Source of the DNA: Candidatus Woesearchaeota archaeon | Lineage (GTDB): Archaea; Nanobdellota; Nanobdellia; Woesearchaeales; SM23-78 | Length of the DNA stretch: 64,000 nucleotides | Direction: 5' to 3' | Assembly (NCBI GenBank): GCA_016930415.1 | Contig: JAFGGS010000016.1 | Coordinates: 275,340-339,339, forward strand | In this document: positions 45,901 through 55,075 of the stretch, piece after piece | How positions within the stretch are numbered: the first letter of the stretch is position 1 | Layout of the letters: each line of letters begins with the position of its first letter | The notes under the pieces: generated by a model | Told to the model about the DNA's origin: nothing | The model's database searches: none | Seen by the model: only the letters and a program-made list of their open reading frames with translations | Made by a program: the position numbers and the translations under genes

Positions 45901-48900
45901 GACCCTGACTCCAACAGGGACGTCGAGCAGTACAGGTTCTTCACATACACAGTAAACATTAGCTGCGTCGGAGGAGAGTGCGGCGACGTCGAGGCAATAC
46001 TCGACCCGCGAGAAGATTCCGGAGAGGTATCTGAAGATATATCAGGAGAGATGTCGGGAGAGGTGTCTAGAGGAATCTCATACCTGCAGCCCCAATCGAC
46101 TCAATCCAGGCCAATAAATGGCAAGAAGCTCGGAAACCCAGAGTACCCGCATGGACTAGTCACAATCAACCCGGAGAAGCCAGTCTATGAACCTGGAGAG
46201 CGCGTGAAGCTGGCGGCAGTCGCCCTTGACAGTAAGGGAGACTTCGCGCCTGATGAAAAGCTGACATTGAGCATAGCCAGGCCTGACAAGAAGAAGGACA
46301 CGTTCGTGCTTGACCGAAGGCACGAGACCAAGCCAGGGCTTTACGAGACAGTATACCTGCCTGCCATGCAGGAAGGAACATACACAGTGACCGTCTCTTC
46401 AGATGGAAGGGTCAAGGACAGCACACAGACAACATTCGTGGTCAGCGACGACAGCCAGGATTATCCGTTCTACATCATAAGGGATGCGCCAGTAACCATA
46501 GACCCTTGGAGAGAGCATTTCAGGGCTAGCATAAGGATAGCTGCGAGAGATCCCGCGTCAAAGGCGGAAAACATCTTGTTGACGGAGAGGATCCCGCCCG
46601 ATTGGGAGATTATAGACCCGCAAGGCGCATACGTCTGGGAGTCAGAGGATTGGAAGGAGCTCGTGTGGACCATACGATTGCCTGGATTGACTGGGGAGGA
46701 CGCGCTAGCAGGATATACTGCAAGTATCCCGTTGGTATCCCCCAACAGATACGGACTGAAGGCTTCAGTGGCAAGCGGCGGAAGGACATATGACGAAGCC
46801 AGGCAATGGATGGTCGCGATCGACCCGACAGCCTATTACGTGGCGTATGCAGACACGACGAGCACATACAGCAGCGGCGGAGGATCAGCGACAGATGGAG
46901 GAAGCTACGCCAATACGGACGTGGCTGACTGCTCGGGAGGAACATGCACCCAGTCTAATTCGTGGGTGACCGGTCGAATAAACTTCAACAACGTAGAGCC
47001 CTACAACTGCATGGTCAACTCGACCTTGTCATTCAACGTGAGCAGCCTGAAGGCAATCTACATGCAGAACGTGACCATAACCTGGAACGGTTGCTGGCAT
47101 GGCACAGAGTCACTTGCAGCCAGCAGCTGCACAGGCACGTCCAACCCTGACTTCTACGACGGATCAGGAGGAGGAAGCTTCGACATGCTTATACAAAACG
47201 GCACTAGCTGGAGCAAGCTCGATTGCGTCAACACAGTAGGAAGCGAATGCGGAGCAGGAAGCATAATACCACTAGGTTCTGAAGGCGTATCGCCCTCCTG
47301 GGGAGACGCAGACACGTACCACACGTACAGGTACACTATCAAAGGGATAAACTCTACCTATCTCCAAAACAACAACCAGACGATAAACATAATGTGGAGG
47401 ATGTGGGGAGACGGCACTTGCGGAGACACCGACAGCGAGGACGACATACAGATGGCCATAGACTACGCCAATCTCAGCGTCGAATGGGCATACCTGACGA
47501 AGAGCGGCATGATATCAACAATCGCAGGCACAGAACCCTTCTACACGACAAGCCCCAACCCGCAGGACAAGGGAGACGTGAGCTGCCTATCAGACATGAT
47601 ATCGGGCAAGACCTGCACTGTCACATGGTCAGTCAACGCCTCAGGAGGCATAAACACGACTCACGAGTTCTACGTGATAGCCAACGTGACACAATACCCC
47701 TTATACGTCAACAACAGCGAATCGACTCATATATACATTACTATAAGGGACACCTCAGGGGTTCCGCCAGTGACGACCCTTGTATCCCCCGCCCACAACT
47801 CAGCGGTCGCGAACACAACAGTCGTATTCAACTGCTCAGCTACAGACAACAATGGCCTGGTAAATGCGACTCTTTACGGCAACTTCAGCGGGACGTGGTC
47901 ATCCGACGGGACCAACCCCTTCGGAGGCACCAGCAACAGCACAACCTTCAGCAGAACGCTAAGTGAAGGCACGTACATCTGGAATTGCCTAGCGTACGAC
48001 GACGATGGCAACTACGATTGGGGCAACAGCAATTACACAGTGACTGTCGACGTCACCAAACCTAACATAACCTTGGTCAACCTTGCGCCCGGCCAGGAGA
48101 TAACCAGCGGAAGCATACAGTTCAACTTCACGGCAAGAGACAACCTCGACCCTACATTGACATGTAACCTGACAGTGGACGGCGCATTCAACAACACGAA
48201 CATGCCGGCCACGAACGGGGCCTTGACATCAAGCCTGGTCACGGGGCTGGCCCAAGGGACACATTGGTGGAACGTGACCTGCTGGGACGACGCTGGAAAC
48301 ACCAATGTAAGCGAGAACAGGAACTTCACCATAGTAGATCTCCCACCGACAGTCGTCCTGAACACGCCAAACATGTACTCCCAGAACTATCCAGTCATAT
48401 CGCTATCATACACGCCGAATGACAACAATGGGATCGTGAACGCGACGATCTACATCGACAGCCAGATCAACCAGAGCGAGACAGCAGTAGACAACGGCGA
48501 GCCAAATGAGTTCGACGTGTACGGCCTCACAGAAGGATGGCATAACTGGACCGTGAACGTGACTGACGTGAGCAACCTATCGGCTCAAGCGCCCTGGATA
48601 TGGTTCATAATAGACTTCACCCCGCCGCAGATCAACGTGTACGCCCCTGCCAACAAGACCACTACCAACAATACGGACCTGTTCAACTTCTCAGTCACAG
48701 ACAACCTCCACACCAACGCGTATTGCAACATAACTATAAACGGAGTGGTATGGGATGTGAATTTCCAGGTCCAGAACGGGACTAACGTGTCCAGGACGAT
48801 AAGCAACATCCCTGACGGCAACAACTACTGGAACATCACCTGCTGGGACAACGCGAGCAACAGGAACACTAGTGAGACGAGACTGCTCAACATAAGCGCT

Positions 48901-51900
48901 CCTCCATACGTCACCCTGGACTACCCGCCGCCGAACTATACTCAGGCCGGAAGCACGCTAATGTTATACTACACTCCAAGCGACAACACCAACGTGACCA
49001 ACTGTACCCTGATAATAAACGGCGCGAACAACCAGACGAACGACACCATAATCAACAACCAGCAGCACAACTTCACGCTGACAGGCCTCACTCAGGCAGA
49101 GTACAACTGGACCGTGAACTGCTCAGACAATCTGGGACTGTACTACGCGCCCGAGCAAAGAAAGTTCATAATAGACTCGCAAGAGCCGAGCATCATGCTC
49201 AACGCGCCGGCGCCGAACCAGACAATAATCTCCAGGTGGATCAATTTCAACTTCACGGCGACAGATAACGTAGACCCAATCCTGATGTGCAATCTAACAA
49301 TTGACGGCACAGTCCGATGGATAAACGCCAATGCGCCTTCAGGGACCCCGGTAAACAACACCATAAACATAACGTTCGACGGCCTCCACTTCTGGAATGT
49401 CACTTGCTGGGATGATTCAGGAAACACCAATACCAGCCAGAACAGGAACTTCACGACCTCAAACCCGCCGGACATCACGCTCAACTACCCGCCAAACGGT
49501 TCATACGTGAACTATTGGCAGAACGTGACGTTCAACTACACCCCCTCTGACAGCGACGGCCTAGGCACTGCGTGGCTTATCATAAGCGGGACCAAGCAAG
49601 GCACTGACACCAGCCCTGACAACTATGTAGAGAACAAGATCACCCACAACTTCACGGCAGACGGAATCTACATCTGGACCGTGAACGTGACCGACACGAT
49701 AGGGCTTGAAGGAACAGCATCACCTGCCAGAACAATAATCGTTGACACTACCCCTCCCAACATAAGCATCATAACCCCATATGAGGGATACACAGCCAGT
49801 TGGAACAACGTCACATTCACCTTCAACGCAACAGACCTCTTAGATAGCGAAGTCGTGTGCAACGTATCCGTGGACGGCACGGCTTACTGGGACAATATCT
49901 CAGTAGAGAACACCACCAGCTTCACGTACTACTACGGCCTACGCGACGGAAACCACAACTGGTCTGTCTGGTGCATCGACAACGCGACCAACACGGCGAC
50001 CAGGCTTATAAACTTCACTGTGGACGCGCCACCTAACGTCACGCTCATATTCCCAAGCAACGGCTATAGAACCTACAACCAGACTATCAACTTCACGTAC
50101 ACTCCGGCCGACTTCTTCGGCTTCGACAACTGCTTGCTCTACCTGAACGGCGCTTACAGCAGGACAGACTATAATATAGAGAGGAACGTGATAAACAACT
50201 TCACCCTGGTAAGCATGAGCGAGGGTGACTACAACTGGACCGTGCTATGCACTGACGAGACTCCAGACAGCAACACGCACATGGCAGACTGGCAGAACTT
50301 CTCCATAGACATATCCGGGCCCACAATCTCGCTGGACGTGCCGAACGAGGGTGACTTCATAAACGACAACGACGTATACTTCAACTGGACCGCTACAGAC
50401 TACATAGGGACCCAGGTTAACTGCTCACTTTACATAGATGATGCCTTCAACAGCTCCCAGCAGCTTATCAGCGGGAGTAGCTTCAGCATAGTAGTGTACG
50501 ACCTGACTGAAGGCCCGCACAACTGGAGCGTGAACTGCTCAGACAACATCGGGAACTGGAGAGTCAGCGACATCAGGAACTTTACGATCAACGCGCCAGA
50601 CCTGTACATAAACACAAGCCTGTTGACATTCAACAACACCAACCCTGATCTTAACGAGCAGATAATGATAATAGCGAACGTCTCCAACATAGGAGGAGTG
50701 CCGGCGATGAACGCCTTCGTCGAGTTCTGGGACGGCGACCCCGGAGCCGGCGGGACGTATATAGGCAACGCTACCAAGAACGTGACCCAAGGGAACTTCA
50801 GCCTCTTCACAGTAAGCTGGACAATAACAGCAGGGCACCACACAATATACTTCCTCGCTGATCCATACCTGGCCTTGGTCGAACAGAACGACAGCAACAA
50901 CAACGCCACCATTAACATCTCGGTGCTCTCGGCCAACATCACAGCCCCGCCTAGCGGGAGCATGTTCAACGTAAGCTACGCTAATATCTCCTTCAACATG
51001 ACAGACTACACTGGAGGAAGCATCAACTACACCATATTCGTGAACGGCGCGGTCAACGCGACAGGATCGGCTACTGACCAGGATAACATGACAGTGCAGC
51101 TGTACTTCGCCACAGACGGCACGAAGACAATAATATTGCAAGCCAAGGATGGCCTTGGAAGGGCGAAGAACAGCACGCCAGCAACAATATACGTGGATAC
51201 CAGCGCCATGCCCATGCAGTTCATCACGCCGACCCCGCCAAACAACCATCTCCAGAGCACCACGAGCGTGATCATCAACGTGTCGCACTCAGAACCGAAC
51301 CCGGACGCCATCAAGCTATACTGGAACGGAGCCCTTAACATCTCGCAGAACTACTCAGGATCATACACTAACTTCACGCTAACAAGCCTAGGGGATGGGA
51401 TATACAATTACTACGTCTGGGCTAACGACACCTTTGGGTTCTCCAACCAGACAGAGACCAGGATATTAAGAGTAGACCTGAACCCTCCGATGATAATCCC
51501 ATTATCGCCGCTTGAGGACAGCACAGTGGCCAGCAACGCAGTCGAGTTCCTGTTCATGATAAACGACTCAAGCAGGTACGCGAACTGCAGCCTCTACATC
51601 AACGACACTTTCAACAAGTCGCTCTATAACATGCCGACCAACGCCAACGTCTTCTTCGCGCTGGAGATGGAGGACGGGGAGTACAGCTGGTACGTGAATT
51701 GCTCAGACGCTTTCAACAGGAGCAACGTATCTGACACAATCAACTTTACGGTGATGCAGTCGTATCCAGTATGGTCTAACATATGGTATGAGACCCATGA
51801 TTCAGACTGGGCAAACGAGACCGCGTACATAGACCTCGCCCCAGAGGATGACTTCACAGAGAACTTCAACAACTTCGAGCTTGACGCAGGAGACCTGTTC

Positions 51901-54900
51901 GCAGTGGTGAACGCGACGTCCCCGCTCATAGGAGGACTAGGAGGGATAATAACGCCGGGAACGCTGTGGTACAACGGGACATACCAGACAGAGGCGGTCC
52001 TGGCAGGATACCTCACCTGGAAAGTATACCTGACTAATGAGAGCGGAGACTACCTGATAGCACAGTACGGCGATGATAGCACGGGAGGAGTGGTGCTTGT
52101 AGACGACCCATTCCCGCAGTTCTCGCAGTCATCACAGAACGTGCCGACAGCCTGGATGGTAAAGCCTCTTGACAGGCTCAGGCTCGTCGTAGACATATAC
52201 AACGCAGACAGGCTCAACGAATACTATCATTACTGGGACGACAGGTCAGACTCCAGGATAGAGTTCGCGAACTTCATAGTAATAGGAGAAGTCAACGTGA
52301 CCATAGTAGAGCCTGCGAACAACATATCAACAGTTCCAGGAGAGATTTTCAACCAGACCTGTGAGGTAGATTGCCTTTATGGGACCTGCGTGAACACGTA
52401 CGTCTACGCCCAATACAACTCTACCCTGCCAATCAGCACCAACTGGACCAACATAAGCGGAAGCGGAAACCTGAAACTGAATAACGGAACGAACCCAGTC
52501 TTCCTGGGAAACATCAGCGCAGGCAAGACCAACGTCACGTTCGCGATCAACGGAACGACGGCCTCGATAAACAATGTGAGATGCTACGTCAAGACAGACT
52601 ACGATGACGACCTGAGCGACGAGACCAGAGAGATCGTGGTGAGCGACTTCGACGCGCCGACAGTCAACCTGAACTGGCCCACAGACAGGTCAGCCCACCC
52701 ACTCCAGAACATAACACTTAACTTCACAGTGACCGACAACGTGGCTCTCGCCAACTGCACGCTCTACTTCGACGGGACGTACAACCAGACCAAGTACTCC
52801 GCGAACCTCACCAATGGAGCGATCAACAACTTCACGCTGACGTACCTGACTGAGGGCAACCACACCTGGAACGTGACTTGCCAGGACACCAGCGGAAACA
52901 TAGGCAACTCCACTCAATGGATTTTCGTCATAGACAGGACTAGACCGGTCGTGACGCTTCTCCTGCCACCCGACACTGAGAGCCTAGTGGCCACAGCAGT
53001 GTATCTCAACTTCACAGTCACTGATAACATTGATGATTCGCTGACATGCAACCTCACGCTTGACGGCACAGTCATAAGGACTGCCTTCGAGGTGCAGAAT
53101 GCCAGCAACTCAAGCACGCTGGCAACAAGCCTCTCAGAAGGGACGCATTACTGGAACGTGACCTGCTGGGACAACGCGAGCAATATCCAGAACAGCAGCA
53201 CGTGGAGCTTCAGCACGTACGAAGCTCCAATCATAACCCTGATAAGGCCTGCCAACAACAACATAAGCAACAATCCCAACCAGACGCTCTTCTTCAACGT
53301 GAACGACTACACAGGCATCGAGAACTGCAGCCTGATACTGGACGGTGCGCTGAACCAGACAAAGTACAACTCTGAGATAACCAACAACGCGACCAACAAC
53401 TTCACGCTAACAGGGCTGAACGGGACATACTCCTGGGCCATCAGCTGCTACGACAACACGACAGTCCAAGCCCAGAACACCACCCAGACCTGGAACTTCA
53501 TAGTCGATATCGACCCGCCACAGCCAAGCATACTCACCTCCAGCGGGACCTGGTTCAACACTGCGACGCCCCAGATACAGTTCAACATCACAGACAACTA
53601 CGACCTGCTGATAAACTACACGCTGTACGCAAACGGGATTGAGAACATAAATGGAACAGTCGCCAACGCGAGTCTCGGAAGCCAAAATCTCAACACCTTG
53701 ACTCCGGATGGCGAGTACACCATAATCCTGCAGGGAAAAGACGACGCTAGCAACGTGCAGAACAGCTCAAACATCACGATATACGTGGACACGACCAAGC
53801 CATGGATCAACCTGAGCGCGCCCCCGCCCAACGAGAACTTCAACGCGACCTCTATACAGTTCAACTTCACAGCACACGACAACATGGCAGGATTCCTGAT
53901 ATGCAACTTCACCTTGAGCAACGGGATGAACGATCTCAACCTGAACCTGAGCAACGCAACGCTCCAGAGCATCAACAAGAGCGGGTTCGTGTCAGGGATA
54001 TACTACTGGAACGTGAGCTGCTACGACATAGCAGGCAACTGGAACACGAGCGCGACTTGGAACTTCACGATAAACACGCCAGACGTGACGATAACCTCCG
54101 CGAACATCACCTTCAACGAAAGCGAGTTCGAGGAAGGGAGGAACATCACAATCCACGCGAACGTCCAGAATATAGGGGGGGTTCCGGCCTACAATTTCAC
54201 AGTGCAGATCTGGCACGGGGACCCTGACGCGGGCGGAACGCAGATAAACGGCAACCTGACAATAACAAGCCTCGCTCCTAACGCCAACTACAGCGTGAGC
54301 GTGACCTACTCCCCGATAATAGGGCCGAACAACATATACGTCGCAGTAGACCCACCGACAGCAAGCAACGGAAGCATCTCAGAGGAGAACGAGAGCAACA
54401 ACAAGGCCAACAACACGTTCGAAGTCCCGCTCTACCACAAGTATGCAGGGAACATAACAGGCCTCATTGAGATCGAGAAGCAGAGCGTGAACCTGACATT
54501 ATACACTTGGAGCCCAGGAAATACCAGCGGAAGCCACATATTCGTCGCTGACCTGGAAGGAATAATCAACTTCCTAAGCCTACAAGCGATCGGCCGCGAC
54601 ACAACCAACCAGAGCACGGCAGACGACTTTGAAGAGATAGACACCGCCATAGGGAGCACAAACCTAAGCGACTCTATAAACAGGACGTACACGACTGCGG
54701 GCGCTCCAAAGGAGACCGGCATCATGAACATATACGGGTCAGACATACTTAACATCCCGCTAATCAACAGCTCAGCCAACACCACCTTCAAGACAGGCAT
54801 TCTCTGGGATGAAAGCGACGGAGGCCTAGAATACAACGGGACCCAGGATATCGTGTTCGTGAGCGAGACCAGCATAGGGAAGCAAGGAAGCAAAGGGATA

Positions 54901-54987
54901 TACGACTTCGAGATAGCAGTCCCTGCATTGCTACGGGACTACAACGCAGGAGGCAGCAGCGTAGCCTTCTATGTGGAGCTGAGATGA
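36931..54987 (+). CDS. Giant modular surface protein (6,018 residues), adhesin-like
   Basis: One uninterrupted frame of 18 kb. An N-terminal signal (about 18-37) leads to a Thr/Gln-rich region. Modules seen: macroglobulin-like MG2 unit (about 480-690) and a second copy (about 3075-3290); three long super-modules starting at about 1545, 2221 and 2879, each opening with IQC-x-W-x-C and holding GGECG; two DUF2341 domains (about 1697-1807, 2374-2477), each with a LamG-like segment; more than a dozen tandem Ig-like repeats (about 3580-5700) ending in variants of WNVTCWDDAGN; and two CARDB domains (about 4560-4670, 5718-5833). N-x-S/T sites are dense. No membrane anchor is seen at the C-terminus (SSVAFYVELR), so it may be held by a partner. 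Adhesion is inferred. Confidence 0.8.
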   Translation: MRIGKAGARTAKTANSMAMIVIVLAITLLTTSAAANNNVTLTIPKTTYYLGERVTITITGALTDHSLKVQTPTKSYKFSGEMNGQIPFIPKEDGNYRVILTKGQTPLQDIAFKVSSAEQTSPQEQSQVPPTPENASESEENKTSQQEEQVQQEMQQEGQTEPRQTQKNRFIRTEKKTYSLGETVTADISADPLEYQLYYEYSGLIQKHMGDFRKITLRPKGIGLHLLILRDKNNSLVEEHEITVDEPEGKPDGNLSESDQPQAQENTTSTGTTNTTGMTNTTNTTGSTITKGAAPSKEYHDARSLIALSDGTGQPVQAEVQAAASQPGIDTQATENQSSQTSQDRPLRPGKYDVVMDLSQAIGSGKIRSISLSDLQYNGSALDLRVEEVPLASIKETEEDRIGSEIISAYAIDPTRLNFTRGTLTATANGRELWKCAEWNFTARTCEGNWAKVMSLKPGQDYELLLSPQDPAYAETGVASINTNQSVYQPGQVALITIVALDTQGHLVPAAQVNVTVTIPGSTDPIQVRQTEEPERGIYEFEYNQTLTEGTYNMQATVLGAEVNSTMTSNFLVSSAEEFEIIRTTPHTTDPFMTDFQTIIRVTSRNYTSFNYTETLPANFTIIDAGGAAVVASSESILLTWSMTNNTEITYTAVPPLVTPELYELRGTIGYYAANETYETYEEARAWLLAVDPQYDTTSSVEMKVLPLDEVTFAIMYIDSSSQDVSIQVLNTTGSVLVSETDLNLDVDLDGRVDGAVINSTHFAVGVYDSSGGGNVEYYIYDRYGNQDLGATQVDTGAGRTVDIGMASIGDRLAFAWTVDDGSNDVNGEIWTLGGASVTAEWNVDGNAAPDDIRRNDVDAAGISSTRWVVAWFDDNSDAVRISLYDQNGGSGNEVAGPVTPDAAVGGTAGVAVTALRNGYVAMAYYDSVDDDISMVIYDTSADSFATVYGPADINTTVGTDSRLAISEVESDGQSMIALVWWNQAIDAIQATVYNSTGGLVTPQFIVDSDPASSTYPLLSVAGAVNHSGVSLCSNTFIVAYNNDTGDASYKQYYVNGTDWNGVCHKNSPSTVPTDIRCDGSTNCNIVVTGSVVINSTGSTDPDGDNITYHIEAWLQNVSSAEHTTDLSFNSTIPSISYDSYSSSSISASTTLSWAHTIGGGSNRLLVVGVAAEDATSAQTDVTGVTYNSVAMMPLNEEVTGSSYYENVELWYMLESDLPAAGSHTIQVTIGGNAEDIIGGAVSLSGVAQQAPEANTTNEDNQAGNAYIYTSITTLTDNAWLVDVVGSGNAIGGFTTATTGQTERWDTVAASSRGAMSTKEVSTAGLTWMNWTAAGSNRITHAVAAFAPTAVDVNSSYTTYPDADGDYDQVEDVTVTIEVDSYDPSGSYAESSLYPDVQLELYNGSSWVSVGLFGLNNTYLGDSLDTTNRIFKLNTTQASVLASWATSSNQDARIRGVNLDYSGASSQDQINITTVWVNVTGRRWTEIGNHTETTAFTWNTQNITDQTCVDLRSRAIDYDGSATFSSYYTKGACMNLSAFPPPLLSNIQCFRTGTGWTACSNILFGSTMEQVRATCTSQMGGNITNVSFSLSNSQDAHTYFDVTATTNSSSVWTYDIPDLTIRDSGNFNLHVTCRENPTTEENVDWWIPFGTLSAQMNYPTTHINVTRNRLFNWSSNITCSGGECGWMNATLDPIEDWWSTNYGYRSMINVTNNDGSTALQAGHTVNFTLNHSGLVSQGKSLSSGNDVRVTYYNGTSHVEIDRINLSAWNTATTVIAFRLQESLPASSVGANYTVYYGNGGAGSPPQDPSGVYFIYDQFNDSSIGSDWSTADNDLVAGTSFAEGNDYLQIDAGGADTWTGNDEFGAVYQQITGDFDAYARINYQEAADPWAKAGIMARNDMTTPASSTGYVFMAETPGNDFSFQRDSNNNGYLDANTQGGATTYPGWVRLRKVGTSFTGYYATTNPESGGTWNTIASATITSTLTTQDIGLAVTSHAGTTLSNVTFEFIKVTLVIGTSPTAQLGEEETSGKGVIPMYSGMPFYTDTANPMVAANNSCLFNMTSGGVCTTEWDVNATGSAGSTWTFYAQYESLNYSTNMSVKNTTLINITIISNQAPSMVFVNISPSKPGPSTPLNCTFRVHDSSYNDPLLANISWYESGTLRYSTIWSVVNGQTTVHTLSPGNTTAGETWWCGVTPSDHELTGNQSNSTSVLVLASEPPVINSIQCQESGGSWSSCSNVLFNDNLTGVRAQCTDPDGYVLNATFRLDNVFDSTTLFSNFTSDNSSYPGYWYFNNTDTVIRDSGLFTLNVTCWDNSTTPGTGSTNWTIPWGTITGNLINPGSDVNVTQDKYFNFTARITCSGGECGYINATLDPSNWWNESFWYRQSINLTENSGNTLTDYQFAVTLNTATPISQGHMRSDCGDLRFVNGSGTMLSYWIESGCNSANTLVWVKHSLAASSSQLIYAYYGNSTVLNASNATATLFIYEDMTTAPTGTMTGSAWYDSGNGRVELTNTGGNLLGYLYYLQNPGPGFYGRYETWAGGGSGADSTWFGVHDTSVSSGREDIVNGGYHFTVDEWQDRVAFTKSTVDNGAPIAYWGSSTLDNSQWHNFTVYFYNSGASANALIYYDQVLRVNGTDNSPQSTAGNYFFVGGRTGGSTNYHYVRNIRVMKYVNPQPTATLGTEISQTKGIIPMHTGDPFYTITANPMYAANNSCLTDMRGGDSCDTTWVVNATGITGVPWEFFVTYSSMNYSDYGVSNVTKKINITITANMAPNVSYIFLNPEYPLPNEDLYCNFTIYDPNFFDTLRANVSWYRGTTLMHSQIVSASNGVETYGMLGYGNTSLYDVWHCGVKPYDEDTSGLQVNSSNVTIDLTKPPSIHEIQCQRNNATWTGCGNITFYDNITGIRVNCTTDYMPIKNMTVNITNIPDAYTFFTNTTTTNISHWWYVNKTLLINNSGTYTIGAVCMNNESGMDDYSVSWTVPWGHFVVTQIDPDSNRDVEQYRFFTYTVNISCVGGECGDVEAILDPREDSGEVSEDISGEMSGEVSRGISYLQPQSTQSRPINGKKLGNPEYPHGLVTINPEKPVYEPGERVKLAAVALDSKGDFAPDEKLTLSIARPDKKKDTFVLDRRHETKPGLYETVYLPAMQEGTYTVTVSSDGRVKDSTQTTFVVSDDSQDYPFYIIRDAPVTIDPWREHFRASIRIAARDPASKAENILLTERIPPDWEIIDPQGAYVWESEDWKELVWTIRLPGLTGEDALAGYTASIPLVSPNRYGLKASVASGGRTYDEARQWMVAIDPTAYYVAYADTTSTYSSGGGSATDGGSYANTDVADCSGGTCTQSNSWVTGRINFNNVEPYNCMVNSTLSFNVSSLKAIYMQNVTITWNGCWHGTESLAASSCTGTSNPDFYDGSGGGSFDMLIQNGTSWSKLDCVNTVGSECGAGSIIPLGSEGVSPSWGDADTYHTYRYTIKGINSTYLQNNNQTINIMWRMWGDGTCGDTDSEDDIQMAIDYANLSVEWAYLTKSGMISTIAGTEPFYTTSPNPQDKGDVSCLSDMISGKTCTVTWSVNASGGINTTHEFYVIANVTQYPLYVNNSESTHIYITIRDTSGVPPVTTLVSPAHNSAVANTTVVFNCSATDNNGLVNATLYGNFSGTWSSDGTNPFGGTSNSTTFSRTLSEGTYIWNCLAYDDDGNYDWGNSNYTVTVDVTKPNITLVNLAPGQEITSGSIQFNFTARDNLDPTLTCNLTVDGAFNNTNMPATNGALTSSLVTGLAQGTHWWNVTCWDDAGNTNVSENRNFTIVDLPPTVVLNTPNMYSQNYPVISLSYTPNDNNGIVNATIYIDSQINQSETAVDNGEPNEFDVYGLTEGWHNWTVNVTDVSNLSAQAPWIWFIIDFTPPQINVYAPANKTTTNNTDLFNFSVTDNLHTNAYCNITINGVVWDVNFQVQNGTNVSRTISNIPDGNNYWNITCWDNASNRNTSETRLLNISAPPYVTLDYPPPNYTQAGSTLMLYYTPSDNTNVTNCTLIINGANNQTNDTIINNQQHNFTLTGLTQAEYNWTVNCSDNLGLYYAPEQRKFIIDSQEPSIMLNAPAPNQTIISRWINFNFTATDNVDPILMCNLTIDGTVRWINANAPSGTPVNNTINITFDGLHFWNVTCWDDSGNTNTSQNRNFTTSNPPDITLNYPPNGSYVNYWQNVTFNYTPSDSDGLGTAWLIISGTKQGTDTSPDNYVENKITHNFTADGIYIWTVNVTDTIGLEGTASPARTIIVDTTPPNISIITPYEGYTASWNNVTFTFNATDLLDSEVVCNVSVDGTAYWDNISVENTTSFTYYYGLRDGNHNWSVWCIDNATNTATRLINFTVDAPPNVTLIFPSNGYRTYNQTINFTYTPADFFGFDNCLLYLNGAYSRTDYNIERNVINNFTLVSMSEGDYNWTVLCTDETPDSNTHMADWQNFSIDISGPTISLDVPNEGDFINDNDVYFNWTATDYIGTQVNCSLYIDDAFNSSQQLISGSSFSIVVYDLTEGPHNWSVNCSDNIGNWRVSDIRNFTINAPDLYINTSLLTFNNTNPDLNEQIMIIANVSNIGGVPAMNAFVEFWDGDPGAGGTYIGNATKNVTQGNFSLFTVSWTITAGHHTIYFLADPYLALVEQNDSNNNATINISVLSANITAPPSGSMFNVSYANISFNMTDYTGGSINYTIFVNGAVNATGSATDQDNMTVQLYFATDGTKTIILQAKDGLGRAKNSTPATIYVDTSAMPMQFITPTPPNNHLQSTTSVIINVSHSEPNPDAIKLYWNGALNISQNYSGSYTNFTLTSLGDGIYNYYVWANDTFGFSNQTETRILRVDLNPPMIIPLSPLEDSTVASNAVEFLFMINDSSRYANCSLYINDTFNKSLYNMPTNANVFFALEMEDGEYSWYVNCSDAFNRSNVSDTINFTVMQSYPVWSNIWYETHDSDWANETAYIDLAPEDDFTENFNNFELDAGDLFAVVNATSPLIGGLGGIITPGTLWYNGTYQTEAVLAGYLTWKVYLTNESGDYLIAQYGDDSTGGVVLVDDPFPQFSQSSQNVPTAWMVKPLDRLRLVVDIYNADRLNEYYHYWDDRSDSRIEFANFIVIGEVNVTIVEPANNISTVPGEIFNQTCEVDCLYGTCVNTYVYAQYNSTLPISTNWTNISGSGNLKLNNGTNPVFLGNISAGKTNVTFAINGTTASINNVRCYVKTDYDDDLSDETREIVVSDFDAPTVNLNWPTDRSAHPLQNITLNFTVTDNVALANCTLYFDGTYNQTKYSANLTNGAINNFTLTYLTEGNHTWNVTCQDTSGNIGNSTQWIFVIDRTRPVVTLLLPPDTESLVATAVYLNFTVTDNIDDSLTCNLTLDGTVIRTAFEVQNASNSSTLATSLSEGTHYWNVTCWDNASNIQNSSTWSFSTYEAPIITLIRPANNNISNNPNQTLFFNVNDYTGIENCSLILDGALNQTKYNSEITNNATNNFTLTGLNGTYSWAISCYDNTTVQAQNTTQTWNFIVDIDPPQPSILTSSGTWFNTATPQIQFNITDNYDLLINYTLYANGIENINGTVANASLGSQNLNTLTPDGEYTIILQGKDDASNVQNSSNITIYVDTTKPWINLSAPPPNENFNATSIQFNFTAHDNMAGFLICNFTLSNGMNDLNLNLSNATLQSINKSGFVSGIYYWNVSCYDIAGNWNTSATWNFTINTPDVTITSANITFNESEFEEGRNITIHANVQNIGGVPAYNFTVQIWHGDPDAGGTQINGNLTITSLAPNANYSVSVTYSPIIGPNNIYVAVDPPTASNGSISEENESNNKANNTFEVPLYHKYAGNITGLIEIEKQSVNLTLYTWSPGNTSGSHIFVADLEGIINFLSLQAIGRDTTNQSTADDFEEIDTAIGSTNLSDSINRTYTTAGAPKETGIMNIYGSDILNIPLINSSANTTFKTGILWDESDGGLEYNGTQDIVFVSETSIGKQGSKGIYDFEIAVPALLRDYNAGGSSVAFYVELR

Positions 54988-55075
54988 GGACCATAGCAAG
55001 GTGCAGGGACAATAAAATCCAATGCGCATCAAAAGCGACAGGAGAACAGCAAAGTATTAGAATCATAAAGCCAAG

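Noticed and set aside
46010-46130. Frameshift or assembly break in the giant gene
   Set aside because: The frame stays open through the low-complexity run and the following module aligns with an earlier one; this is better read as domain replacement, although long reads would settle it.
50539-51288. Minus-strand open frame inside the giant surface gene
   Set aside because: It results from the skewed codon use of the repeat-rich plus-strand gene; it has no promoter and low-complexity sequence.
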